Positions 45,886 through 55,088 of a DNA stretch of 64,000 nucleotides are shown here, piece by piece. The notes beneath the pieces were generated by a model. It had not been told where the DNA came from. It saw only the letters and a list, made by a program, of their open reading frames with translations, and did not search any database. Every line of letters begins with the position of its first letter. Within the stretch, counting starts at the first letter, position 1. The stretch is from Arthrobacter sp. KBS0703 (GTDB lineage Bacteria > Actinomycetota > Actinomycetes > Actinomycetales > Micrococcaceae), in contig NZ_MVDG02000001.1 of assembly GCF_002008315.2 (NCBI RefSeq), positions 1,798,001-1,862,000 on the forward strand. The letters are read 5' to 3'. The position numbers were made by a program, and so were the translations under genes.

Positions 45886-46516
45886 TACAAACTCAGCTTC
45901 CGCCGCCGCGGACGCCGAGGCGCAAGCTGCCGCGGATGTGTCGGACGGTCCGCAGACGCTGGAAGGGCCAGGACGTCCCGGCTAAAATCATGCGCGGGAC
46001 AGGGCAGCCGTCGGCCCTTGCCTCGCCGGTCAAGGTCGCGCTGGCCTTGCCGTCACCACAATGCCGCCACGGCGCTGCCCGGCGGGAAGCTATCCGAGCG
46101 CAAATTGGACGGCTACAGGACCTGGGAGGCCGCATCGTTGTGTACATGGGTTCTCGTGTCCATTGCTCAGGATTCGGTGGGTGGGGCAACTCGGGTGACC
46201 GGCCAGATTCCCTTCTCCCCAGTTGTTTTGGCTGCTGGCGGAGCACCGCGTAGCTCAGAGAGGCAGCCGCCTCGGGTTGCGGACTCCTGCGCTGCGAGAT
46301 GAAGCCTTGGCGGTCCACAAACCTCTTTTGTTCCTGTGCCCCAAGGTCAATACTGGAAATGAGGACCGCAACCCCTTGAAGCTGCCTGGGCAGTTCTTCA
46401 GGCGGCCGAGAACGTCCCACCGCCGGGGCCAGGCGAGAAGGCCCCGGCCGTCGCCCCCACGCTGGCAAGCGTGGGCAGGTTCACATAAAAGGCTCAGCAC
46501 ACCGTGAGGTGAAACT
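45886..46516. other. Long stretch without a recognised gene
   Basis: About 630 bp. Frames exist on both strands but are arginine- and proline-rich with no family resemblance, as expected of shadows in GC-rich DNA. The one clear structure is an 8-bp hairpin at 46456-46475, just before the HdeD-type gene. Confidence 0.5.
46456..46475. promoter_or_regulatory. Perfect hairpin ahead of the HdeD-family gene
   Basis: CCCACGCT (46456-46463), loop GGCA, AGCGTGGG (46468-46475). It lies 41 bp upstream of the gene at 46517. It could be a terminator for an unseen transcript, an operator, or a leader structure; no T-tract follows. Confidence 0.45.
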
Positions 46517-47128
46517 ATGTCCTACTTTGCGGAACAGAAATCTTTCGAGGGAGCGGGAACTGCACTGTTCGTCCGCGGCGCTCTCGCCATCCTCTTCGCG
46601 ATCCTTGTGATCCTTTGGCCTGGCGTTACCGTCCTGGCCCTGATTTATCTGTTCGGCTTCTACGCCGGCGTGGATGGAATCGCGAACATCGTCCATTACT
46701 TCTCCGATCGCCCCCGCCGGTCCGTCTGGGCACTCGTCGGAGGCGTCGTGTCCGTTCTCGCTGGCGTCCTCGCCTTCGTTTGGCCGGGCCCTACAGCCCT
46801 GTCGCTGGCACTGGTGATCGGCGCCTGGGCCCTCGTTCTGGGCGTCACCCAGATCGCGCTCTCCTTTGAGGCGAAGAAGACGTTGAAATCCTGGTGGACC
46901 TGGCTGGCCAGCGGTGTTGTAACCGCATTGTTCGGCCTCTACGTCCTAATCCTCCCGGGCGCCGGTGTCCTCAGCCTCCTCGGACTGCTGGCAATGTTCG
47001 CGTTCCTGATGGGCGTTCTGCTGCTGGCAGCTGGCTTCCAGCTCCGCGGCTTCGCGGCCGGACCGGCGTCGGAGCATAGCGGGCCCCGGCCATCGACGCC
47101 TAGTGCCATAGCTGCAGCCGATCGATAG
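46517..47128 (+). CDS. HdeD-family acid-resistance membrane protein
   Basis: A 203-residue protein with six hydrophobic segments in three hairpin pairs (LAILFAILVILWPGVTVLALIYLFG and VSVLAGVLAFVWPGPTALSLALVIGAW are repeats of one unit). The WPGxTxLxL repeats are typical of the HdeD/DUF308 family. In E. coli, HdeD contributes to acid resistance at high cell density; the actinobacterial role is not known. The C-terminal tail is soluble. Confidence 0.87.
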   Translation: MSYFAEQKSFEGAGTALFVRGALAILFAILVILWPGVTVLALIYLFGFYAGVDGIANIVHYFSDRPRRSVWALVGGVVSVLAGVLAFVWPGPTALSLALVIGAWALVLGVTQIALSFEAKKTLKSWWTWLASGVVTALFGLYVLILPGAGVLSLLGLLAMFAFLMGVLLLAAGFQLRGFAAGPASEHSGPRPSTPSAIAAADR

Positions 47129-47140
47129 CCCCATTGCGGA

Positions 47141-48605
47141 TCAGGCCGGATGAGCTACTCGCGGCAACCATTCCGGTTGATCGGCGCCCATCGGCTGCAG
47201 CACCGTGGTGGTAAATCCCTGCGGCAGTGAAGAGAATTCGATCTGATCGGTCATTCCCTGGTAGGTGCCGAGGGGGGTCTTTGCGGTGAACAGCTCGGGC
47301 GGTATGACCGAGTGTTCCGCAGTGCTCCCCGCTGTGGTGGTAGCGAACTCCTTGTCGAAGATCCCCAGGGAGATCAGCCAGAGACAGACGCGGGTGAGTG
47401 AGACCCGCACTCGGTAGGAGCCGCCCTCGGCGGCTCTGCGGCGGAGCGCCTCCATTATCCCGACCGTGCCGAACCAGCCGACGATGTTATCGACTATGGG
47501 CAGCAGCGGTGGCATCCTGGGGCCTTCGAGCGTGCCGCCGAGAGCGAAGATCCCGCTGACGCAAGCGCCGATCTCGTCGAATCCCGGGCGTGTCGCCCAC
47601 GGCCCCTCGGCGCCGTGCAGCAGCACCTGCGCATGGATCAGACCCCGGTGGCCGGTGGCGACCTTCTCGGCCGTCAGGCCGACCTGCTCTAGGTGGGCAG
47701 GGTGACGGTTGGAGAAGAAGACGTCAGTTTCCCGCAAAAGCTCGTCCAGCTTGGCACGATCGTCGCCGGTATCGGATAGGTACGCCGATCGCATGCCTAC
47801 CTGTGTGTCCCAGTAAAACATTTCGACCTCGCTGTCGTCGGGGCGCCACACGTTCAGGACGTCAGCCCTGAACGATGCCAGATCCACGCCGATCCCGGAG
47901 CCGGCAATGACATGCCCCATTCCCAAGGCCCGGATGTCTTCCAGCGGCGTTGACGCACCGGCCGCCAGCGGCTGCGGATCGCCATCAGCGATCTTCTCGA
48001 CGGAGATGAGTGGCATGTGCTGCAGCACATGCTGGTACTGCTGCTCCTGGAAGGACTCCTCGGTCGATCGCACCTTGGCGATGATGATGCCGACATCAGC
48101 GGCCGCCTCCTCGAGCTCATCTGCGTCCCGCCTCGCGATGGCCTCGTGGACCGACTTGACGTTGTCCGCGCAGTCCAGGAACGTCAGGGCCCTCTGGTGC
48201 AGCCCCGGTAGACGTTGAGCGCAACCACATGCCGCCCGGCCCGGGTAGCGCGGAAGAACGGCACTTCGCCGAACGGGTTGTACTTATTCCACTTAAGCGA
48301 CGGCGGCCGTCCGTTGACCTGTTCCCACCGCCCGTCCGCGAATCCGGAGAACCGCTGGAACGCCCTCCGAACGTCGATGGCGATGTCCTGGCCGCCGACA
48401 CCGCGTTCGCGTTAAATCGCTGAAGCAGCAACACCCTTGGCGCCGAGCGCCACCGCAGCCGCAGACCCGAAAAGGAACGGACTGGCGATCACGGGTCCGC
48501 TCCGCCGTAGAAACGCACGTCCCCACCAGCGTCCTTGATGCTGAGACCGACAGTGCCCAGCACGTCGTCGAGAACTGCTGTGAAGTCGAAGTCAGTAGAA
48601 GTCAG
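47141..48605 (-). pseudogene. Decayed family III (CaiB/BaiF) CoA-transferase
   Basis: Conceptual repair gives a nearly full CoA-transferase: STDFDFTAVLDDVLGTVGL at the start, GQDIAIDVRRAFQRFSGFADG, ALNVYRG/LHQRALTFLD, RALGMGHVIAGSGIGVDLASFRADVLNVWRP and NRHPAHLEQVGLTAEKV. The lesions are: no start codon where ATG is expected (CTG at 48605), a frameshift at about 48509 (after YGGADP), an in-frame TAA at about 48420 (after ASAI), and a frameshift at 48202. The last is of the GGGC^T type and could be a sequence error, but the others mark a dead gene. The longest surviving frame starts at 48073. Confidence 0.8.
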
Positions 48606-48662
48606 GGGGTTGTTGACGCTGTGCCTGATCTGTTCGGTGAGGCCTGACGTTGCTGCTCCGTT

Positions 48663-48782
48663 GCTGGTCCCTTCGTAGATGCGTCCGCATTCCGTAAGAC
48701 AAGTCTGGCGCGCCGCCTCCGGGTCCCGCCCGCGAATAAGGCTGCTCGATCCCTGGTCCCTGGCGACCAGGGGGTTGAGCAC
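48663..48782 (-). pseudogene. Possible remnant of an acyl-CoA dehydrogenase 3' end
   Basis: In the frame just ahead of the CoA-transferase remnant, the sequence reads RIYEGTSN at about 48663-48683, the C-terminal motif of acyl-CoA dehydrogenases (IYEGTxEIQ). No FAD-domain sequence remains upstream. Acyl-CoA dehydrogenase and family III CoA-transferase genes are common neighbours, which supports the reading, but only one motif is visible. Confidence 0.4.
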
Positions 48783-49305
48783 TCCTGGTTCTCAGACTTA
48801 GGGATGACTACTGCCTCGCGAACGGCACCGGCCTTGCCGATGGCGGCGACGTAGACGCCATCCCTATGTCCATCATCCGCTCCGACCGGGAATCCTGACA
48901 CCCCTCTTACGACGTTCCGTTTCCTTGGAGCGGGCACCCCGTTGATGCGACAATCCCTCACGGATCCGGGCCGTCCAGAGCGGCCCGACTTAGGGGTAGT
49001 CCACCCATGGCCCAGTACCTTCTGTTCGGGCAGGCATAGTCGGCGTCGGTTCGCGTGCACGAAGTATGCTGCGGGGATGCGGATGCCCTGTGCGCTGCGC
49101 GGGCCGCCAAGGGGCACGTTCGCTGTGACTTCCATGGGCGTTGCCTGTGGATTATCCCCGGGCCCTTGCGCAACGCTGGTTGCCTGCGGCAATCTGTTGG
49201 TCACTTGGTGAAGTGATTTCAAGAGCGGACAGCGAAGGCGCCGTCGAACCTTTCCGCGGCGATGTCGCCGCCCGGGCAGGAAGCCCACAGAACGGGAGGA
49301 CCCCT
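48783..49305. other. Stretch without a recognised gene
   Basis: About 520 bp between the decayed CoA-transferase region and the YegP gene. Frames have no family resemblance. Probably leftover DNA of the decayed acyl-CoA unit plus the promoter of the YegP gene. Confidence 0.5.
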
Positions 49306-49605
49306 ATGGCCGGCTTGTTTGAACTGTTCGTTGACGCACAGTCGCACGTCAGGTTCCGGCTCACAGCACCCGATGGAACCGTCATGGCCGTCTCCAAACC
49401 GTTTGACGACAAACCCGCCGCCGTTGCAGGCATAGCCGCGGTCCGTGAATACGCCGGCATGGGTCACATCACCGACCTTTGCCCGCCTCACTCGGACGGC
49501 CCTGCACCAGCGCGTACGCATTCCGGGCAGCCTTCCGGGGCATACCGCGACAGGGCGCTGCACCGGGCCGCAACAACCAAACCCGGGTTGGCCGGCGCCG
49601 CCTGA
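49306..49605 (+). CDS. YegP-type DUF1508 protein
   Basis: A 99-residue protein. Residues 1-55 are a DUF1508 unit (FELFVDAQSHVRFRLTAPDGTVMAVSKPFDDKPAAVAGIAAVREYA). The rest is a low-complexity tail that may be disordered or an over-extension of the frame. GGGAGGA lies just before the ATG at 49306. YegP-like proteins are small, soluble and of unknown function. Confidence 0.8.
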   Translation: MAGLFELFVDAQSHVRFRLTAPDGTVMAVSKPFDDKPAAVAGIAAVREYAGMGHITDLCPPHSDGPAPARTHSGQPSGAYRDRALHRAATTKPGLAGAA

Positions 49606-49730
49606 CCGGGAACGCAGGCCCCACCGCCGCGGAACTCCCCGGGTGCTTCGGAGGAACCGGCTTCCGGGGCAATGGTGGATCCGGCGTCCCGGAAACGGGA
49701 ACTCTTTTAAACGCGTGAAAGGTAATTACG

Positions 49731-51626
49731 ATGACCGAATCTCAGGAACCGGCCCTGGCGCCGATGACGGCGGTGCAGTCCGGGCTCATCGGACGGCTTG
49801 CGGCGCAACTGCGCGTCGATTCCATCCGGTGCAGTACACAGGCCGGTTCCGGTCATCCGACCTCCTCGTTGTCGGCTGCGGATCTCATGGCTGTCCTGCT
49901 CGAACGGCACCTCCGCTATGACTGGGACGAGCCGTCGCTGCCGACGAACGACCACCTCATTTTCTCCAAGGGCCATGCCTCCCCGCTGCTGTACTCCATG
50001 TATCGGGCGGTCGGTGTGGTCGAGGAGGACGAACTAATCCATACTTACCGGCAGTTCGGCGGCCGGCTCCAGGGACACCCCACACCCGCCCTGCCCTGGG
50101 TTGACGTCGCGACCGGCTCGCTGGGCCAGGGCCTGCCGGCCGCGGTCGGCGTCGCTCTGGCCGGACGGTACCTGGACCGGCTGCCGTACCGGACCTGGGT
50201 CCTGTGCGGAGACAGTGAACTGGCCGAAGGATCCGTCTGGGAGGCTGTGGACAAGGCCGCCTACTACAAGCTGGGCAACCTGACCGCCATCGTGGACGTC
50301 AACCGCCTGGGCCAGAACGGCCCCACCGAGCTCCAATGGGACATGGAGCGTTACGCCCGCCGTGTGGAGGCCTTCGGTGCCCATCCCCTCATCATCGACG
50401 GCCACGACCATACGGCGATCGACGACGCGCTCACCCGGGCACGGTCCCGGCCCGACCAGCCAACAGTCATTCTCGCCCGAACCATCAAAGGTAAAGGCGT
50501 TCCCGAGATCGAAGACCGGAACGGCTGGCACGGCAAGCCGCTCCCGAAGGACATGGCCGACCGCGCCGTGGCAGCGCTCGGTGGCCCCGGTAACCTCCGG
50601 ATCACCACGGCCCTCCCTGAAGACGGCACCCCTGCGATCACCCCCAACGCACAGGCAGCTGTCAGTCTGCCCCGATGGGAGCCGGGTGAGGAGGTGGCAA
50701 CCCGGGCCGCCTTCGGCGCCGCCGTGTCCGCGCTGGCCGCCCGCCCGGAGGTCGTTGTCCTGGACGGGGAGGTGGGCAACTCGACCCACGCCGGGGAATT
50801 CCAAGACGCCGCCCCGGAACGGTACTTCGAAATGTTCATCGCTGAACAACAACTCGTCGCCTCCGCGATCGGGCTCTCGGTCCGCGGCTACACAGCGTTC
50901 GCCGCGAGTTTCGCGGCTTTCCTGGTCTCCCGGCCCTTCGACTTTATCCGGATGGCAGGAGTCTCCCAGGTCAATGTCCGGCTCGTCGGCACCCATGCCG
51001 GCGTGGAAATCGGCCAGGACGGCCCGTCGCAAATGGCGTTGGAGGACATCGCTGCCATGCGGGCCGTGCACAGCTCCAGTGTGCTGTACCCGGCCGATGC
51101 CCCCTCCACCGCCCAGCTCGTAAAGGCCATGGCAGACACCCCTGGCATCTCCTACCTCCGCGCCACCCGGGGCGCCTACCCGGTCATCTACGGTCCGGAC
51201 GAACAATTCCCCCTCGGTGGCTGCAAGGTCCACCACGCCGGATCCCGCGACGCCCTGACACTTATCGGCGCCGGAGTAACCCTGCACGAATGCCTCACCG
51301 CCGCCGCCCAACTCGCCGAGGACGGGATCAATGCCCGCGTCATCGACCTCTACTCCATCAAACCCATCGACACGGACACCCTGCGCCGGACCTGCCAGGA
51401 GACCGGGGGAAGGATCGTCATCGCCGAAGACCACTACCCCGAAGGCGGCATCGGCGCAGCCATCCTCGAAGCCCTCGCCGGCCCCGACATGCCCGAACTC
51501 CACGCCGCCCTGCTCGCCGTCAAAGGACTTCCCACCTCGGGCACACCGCAGGAACTGCTCGACGCCGCCGGCATCTCCGCTCGGCACATCACCGCCGCCG
51601 CCCGCAGCCTCCTGCAGACGGGATAG
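49731..51626 (+). CDS. tkt: Transketolase, single-chain
   Basis: A 631-residue TPP enzyme. The N-terminal part has GSGHPTSSLSAADLMAVLLERHL and the TPP-Mg block LCGDSELAEGSVWEAVDKAAYYKLGNLTAIVDVNRLGQNG. The middle Pyr domain (VVVLDGEVGNSTHAGEFQD...FEMFIAEQQLVASAIGLSVRG) and the C-terminal domain (LIGAGVTLHECLTAAAQLAEDG) follow in order. It is somewhat shorter than housekeeping transketolases of about 700 residues and closer to the metazoan-type/archaeal-like subgroup, so it may be a second copy with a special role. GGTAATTACG precedes the ATG; AAAGG is the probable ribosome site. Confidence 0.88.
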   Translation: MTESQEPALAPMTAVQSGLIGRLAAQLRVDSIRCSTQAGSGHPTSSLSAADLMAVLLERHLRYDWDEPSLPTNDHLIFSKGHASPLLYSMYRAVGVVEEDELIHTYRQFGGRLQGHPTPALPWVDVATGSLGQGLPAAVGVALAGRYLDRLPYRTWVLCGDSELAEGSVWEAVDKAAYYKLGNLTAIVDVNRLGQNGPTELQWDMERYARRVEAFGAHPLIIDGHDHTAIDDALTRARSRPDQPTVILARTIKGKGVPEIEDRNGWHGKPLPKDMADRAVAALGGPGNLRITTALPEDGTPAITPNAQAAVSLPRWEPGEEVATRAAFGAAVSALAARPEVVVLDGEVGNSTHAGEFQDAAPERYFEMFIAEQQLVASAIGLSVRGYTAFAASFAAFLVSRPFDFIRMAGVSQVNVRLVGTHAGVEIGQDGPSQMALEDIAAMRAVHSSSVLYPADAPSTAQLVKAMADTPGISYLRATRGAYPVIYGPDEQFPLGGCKVHHAGSRDALTLIGAGVTLHECLTAAAQLAEDGINARVIDLYSIKPIDTDTLRRTCQETGGRIVIAEDHYPEGGIGAAILEALAGPDMPELHAALLAVKGLPTSGTPQELLDAAGISARHITAAARSLLQTG

Positions 51627-52381
51627 CCTCAACGCGAGCCACTGACCTGGCCCGGCCCGAACACCAGCCCGCAGAAGCCAAGGTCCAGGAGCCCCGTTCC
51701 ACTGCTCCGCAACGGAGGCGAGCAAAGGTCTTCGGCCGGGCGGGCACCTGACCCCGGTCGTCCAGGCATCTGGTTAACCGAGGCGCTCCTTCTTGTGCCG
51801 GGCCTCTTCCAGATGATGCTCCAGTTATGCCTCGGCATCATTCCGGCGCCGCCCCACGGTTCGCAGCACCTGCGTCGAGAGAGGTCCCGCGTATATTCCG
51901 TGGTCCGGCCTGCGCTCCACCGTTGAAGCCGCGAGGGGCAACGGGGCATCTTTGTCCCTTTTCTCGCTCATACAGCGATGATCCCACTTGCCGTCGAACG
52001 CGAAAAGTGCCGGCGGATTCCCGGCGCGCGGGCAACGTTCCAGGGCCGGTGGCGGGCTGGGATGAGCCAGCAGGCATGGGGGACACATGCGGCTCATATA
52101 CCGCCGCCGGCCTGCCAAAATTCTACTCGCGTCCCAGCTCGCCGGCCACGATACCCGGCCACTCAGGGGCGCCAGAAGAGAACTTATCCCACCACACAAC
52201 TGCTCCTCCCGCACATGAATCATCTCCGGATGCTAAACGATGAAACTCAACGACCCCCTGAACCGGAAGGCGCACCGCGCACTGGAGCCCTCTTGCCCTC
52301 CGGCCCTTCCGGGAGCACGATGATGGCACATGAAGACAGCGGCGGATGGACCGGCACGGGTCCTAACTGGCGGGAGGACTC
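51627..52381. other. Long stretch with one possible broken small gene
   Basis: About 755 bp without a clear gene. On the minus strand, a small frame from 51971 reads MSEKRDKDAPLPLAASTVERR...VLRTVGRRRNDAEA, meets TAA at 51825, and continues in frame as LEHHLEEARHKKERLG to a second stop at about 51777. The helical, charged continuation suggests a former CAA codon. Nothing else is recognised. Confidence 0.4.
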
Positions 52382-52951
52382 ATGGCTCGGAACATTCTAG
52401 TAGCACCGGCGGGCCTCCCCTTGACTCCGCTGGGAGCTTTGGCTGCCGGGGCCGCTGCCGGAGCTGCCGGCACTTCTGCTCTGAACGCCGTCGCCTATCT
52501 GGATATGGTCTGGCGGGCCCGCCCTGCCAGCACCACACCGGAAGCAACCGTTCAGAGGATGTCCGACCTGGCTGGCACTGCAATCCCCGGAAGCGACGAG
52601 GAACGCAGCAACCGCCTGGCCGGGCTGGGCCCGTTGCTTGGCATCATGGCGGGAACGGGCCTCGGCGGCGCCCTCGGGCTGGCCCGCGCTGCCGGATACC
52701 GGCCCGGCCTACTGGGCACCTTCCTGACCGCCACGGCAGGAGCCCTTGTAGTAGGCAACGGACCTATGACAGCTCTCGGAGTGACCGATCCCCGCCGCTG
52801 GTCCCGCACGGATTGGATCAGCGACATTGTCCCTCACCTGGCCTACGGAATCACTGCCGCTGCCGCACTGCTGGCTATGGATCCGTCGACCCTGACCTCT
52901 AAACTGATCATGTCGCCCCGGACCCTGGCTACTCACTCTTTTCCATGTTGA
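52382..52951 (+). CDS. Hypothetical glycine/alanine-rich membrane protein
   Basis: A 189-residue protein, not recognised. Several hydrophobic, glycine-rich segments are seen: PLGALAAGAAAGAAGTSALNAVAYL, LLGIMAGTGLGGALGLA, LLGTFLTATAGALVVGN and HLAYGITAAAALLAMD. The glycine-zipper-like spacing is suited to packed membrane helices. GGAGGA lies just upstream of the ATG. It opens a run of three uncharacterised genes on the same strand. Confidence 0.75.
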   Translation: MARNILVAPAGLPLTPLGALAAGAAAGAAGTSALNAVAYLDMVWRARPASTTPEATVQRMSDLAGTAIPGSDEERSNRLAGLGPLLGIMAGTGLGGALGLARAAGYRPGLLGTFLTATAGALVVGNGPMTALGVTDPRRWSRTDWISDIVPHLAYGITAAAALLAMDPSTLTSKLIMSPRTLATHSFPC

Positions 52952-52962
52952 GGAGCAGCCAA

Positions 52963-53400
52963 ATGTCTGAAATCCCGGAGCCCAGGGCCCCGCATCCGTT
53001 TCTTTTGGCTGGGAGTGGGCCGTGGCCTGACCCGGTTGTGTGGTCTGCGGCCGATTGGTCACGGCACCGAGCCGAATTTGGCGTAGGCGGTCCCGGCGGG
53101 CACCGGCCCTATGCTTCTACGGTGTCGATGAGCAGCGTGGCTGCCGCTTCACCCTTTGGCCGTTTTCTCGACGAAGCCATCGCCGCTGACCGGGAAGCAG
53201 GGCCAGGACTCGGGCCGGATGCACTGTACGGCCTGTACACGAGCTGGTGCCTGATCACCCACTCCCCCGCCGCGCCTCCCAGGGTGCTATTCAAGGCGCT
53301 CAAGGACCTGCACGGCATCAGTCCCACGAGCAACGCCTTGGCTATGACCGGTCCCGCCGCGACCGATTACATCCTGGCCAGCGCGCCGAACGTCACCTGA
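52963..53400 (+). CDS. Hypothetical protein
   Basis: A 145-residue soluble protein. The C-terminal part (DALYGLYTSWCLITHSPAAPPRVLFKALKDLHGISPTSNALAMTGPAATDYIL) looks like a small winged-helix or primase-tail-like unit seen in Arthrobacter hypothetical proteins, but no function is assigned. The start MSEIPEP at 52963 follows GAGGAGC with good spacing; an in-frame ATG at 52945 lies inside the preceding gene. Confidence 0.7.
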   Translation: MSEIPEPRAPHPFLLAGSGPWPDPVVWSAADWSRHRAEFGVGGPGGHRPYASTVSMSSVAAASPFGRFLDEAIAADREAGPGLGPDALYGLYTSWCLITHSPAAPPRVLFKALKDLHGISPTSNALAMTGPAATDYILASAPNVT

Positions 53401-53516
53401 ATTTTGTGTCCGCTGCACGGCTCCGCCAGGGGACTTCCCAAACTCCCGACACCGGGCTTACATTGTCGCTCATCCAGTCCGCTGGACCTTCCCGCCGAAG
53501 CCACTGGGAGAACCGC

Positions 53517-54617
53517 ATGCCGCGCACTGTCCACCTAAAACTCCGGCTTGAACAGGGCCAGACCATCGAGGCACTTACGGCCGCTGGCTGGGAGCGGACG
53601 TCACCTCCTGGGATGGACTCCCTCGACGTCGAGGTGGCACGCACGTTTGAGACTGACGACGCAGCAGTCGTTAGGGACCTGGCCATAGTCGAGGCGAGCC
53701 CGTTCGACGTCCGTGAGGCACGGTTGAAAAGCCCGGACCGCATCTTCTATCGCAAGGACCAAACGGGCGGGGCCAAGATCGGTGCACCCGAAACCCTGAT
53801 GGACGGCTTCGTCAACATATTGTCGGAGGTCCTGTCAGCGGGAAACAACGACCATGAAGCGGGTCCCAAGACAGCCGTCCAGCCTCCAGCCGCCGGCCGC
53901 GACACCCCGGAACCCAAGCCGCCTGCGGCACCAGCACCGGCACCTCCCGCGCCGCACGAAGTACTGGCCGGCGTACCCAAAATTCCGGCCGAGGCGTGGA
54001 CTGCGATCAAAAAAGCCGACGCTGAGGTTGCGGCAAAGACCCTCATTGAGAAGGCCGTGGTCTTCGAAACCGACCGGAAGGGACGCGCCGCCTGGCTACC
54101 GACACGAGAAAACGCGCTGTTGGCACACCTGACGAACGACGATGAACGGGCAGACATAGCACGACGCTTGCTCGAAGAAGCCGGGGGGATTACCGCCGAA
54201 CACGCGGCAGCACGCAGGGCCCGGAATCTCATGCTGTTAGCTGCCGTGGACGTCAGCAAGTCAATCAACCAACAGCTCCAGAGGTGGACAGACCTGTCCA
54301 AACAGGTCGTCCCCATGCTCGCTGTCATGTCCCTGATAAGTGTCGTACTGATCGTTAGCTGTCTTGACCTGGTGCGGGCAGGACGAATGAACGGGACCGA
54401 ATTGGCCCTACTCGCGTTTGTTTTCACTCTGGCAGCTGTGTCTCCGGCAACGCTGTTGCTGATCGGCCGCCCGCTCAAGGGACTGGACCAATGGAGCCCG
54501 GCCGGGACAAAGCCGGACGAAGCGCCACCTAAAGGCGAGGACGCGGCACACAAAGCGGATACCGGGGGAAAACCGCCGGCCAGCAAGAGTTCCGTGGCAC
54601 CGAAAGCAGGCTCGTGA
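53517..54617 (+). CDS. Hypothetical membrane-anchored protein with proline-rich linker
   Basis: A 366-residue protein, not recognised. Residues 1-110 form a compact soluble region (MPRTVHLKLRLEQGQTIEALTAAGWER at the start). Residues about 125-155 are a Pro/Ala-rich linker. Residues 155-255 are helical and charged. Two hydrophobic helices follow (VVPMLAVMSLISVVLIVSCLDLV and ELALLAFVFTLAAVSPATLLLIG), and the tail is Lys/Pro-rich. The start at 53517 is preferred to upstream in-frame codons, which lack this fold. It is the third gene of the hypothetical run. Confidence 0.7.
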   Translation: MPRTVHLKLRLEQGQTIEALTAAGWERTSPPGMDSLDVEVARTFETDDAAVVRDLAIVEASPFDVREARLKSPDRIFYRKDQTGGAKIGAPETLMDGFVNILSEVLSAGNNDHEAGPKTAVQPPAAGRDTPEPKPPAAPAPAPPAPHEVLAGVPKIPAEAWTAIKKADAEVAAKTLIEKAVVFETDRKGRAAWLPTRENALLAHLTNDDERADIARRLLEEAGGITAEHAAARRARNLMLLAAVDVSKSINQQLQRWTDLSKQVVPMLAVMSLISVVLIVSCLDLVRAGRMNGTELALLAFVFTLAAVSPATLLLIGRPLKGLDQWSPAGTKPDEAPPKGEDAAHKADTGGKPPASKSSVAPKAGS

Positions 54618-55088
54618 CGCCGCTTCCCACTCGGTCCAGCCCAGGGCGGTGAATCCAAGTGCTCGAGCAAGCTAGGGCCTCCGCGGGAGGTCCTGCCGTA
54701 AGCCCCATCGCCGAGGGGAATGAGCAGATCGGGATTAGCCAGGGGTCCGGCGCCAGCTGGGGTACCTAAGCCCCGTCTCAGAAGGCTTCAGTCTCGTCGC
54801 CGGCCCCGGTTTCCTTTTTGCCACATTCCAAGTGACGTCCGAACAGCTGCCGCGTATGCAGAGCAGCACGCCGCAGCAGTTCCCTGATTGCCCCGGAAGA
54901 CCGGGCTCCTAGATCTTCAATCGGTCTGTCACCTGCAGCATTAGCAGCCCAATGGACCTTCCCGCTAACCTGTCTTGCGCAGCAGATGTGCGAGTTCTTC
55001 CATCACGGGTCGCTGGTGGCCTTGAGGCTCATGGGTGCCATCCCCTGCACGACGCATTCCCGCCGCGTCGCGATAAACTGGACCGGTC
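54618..55088. other. Stretch without a recognised gene
   Basis: About 470 bp. No family, tRNA fold or strong hairpin was recognised. It should carry the promoter of the lipoprotein gene at 55089. Confidence 0.5.

Noticed and set aside
45893..46468. 191-codon minus-strand frame in the gap before hdeD
   Set aside because: Arg/Pro-rich with no ribosome site or family; typical GC-rich shadow.
48602..49288. 228-codon minus-strand frame
   Set aside because: Basic, low-complexity composition with no family resemblance; only the RIYEGTS trace in a neighbouring frame is informative.
50034..51725. 563-codon minus-strand frame opposite transketolase
   Set aside because: Transketolase has all three domains on the plus strand; the minus frame is a Gly/Val-rich shadow.
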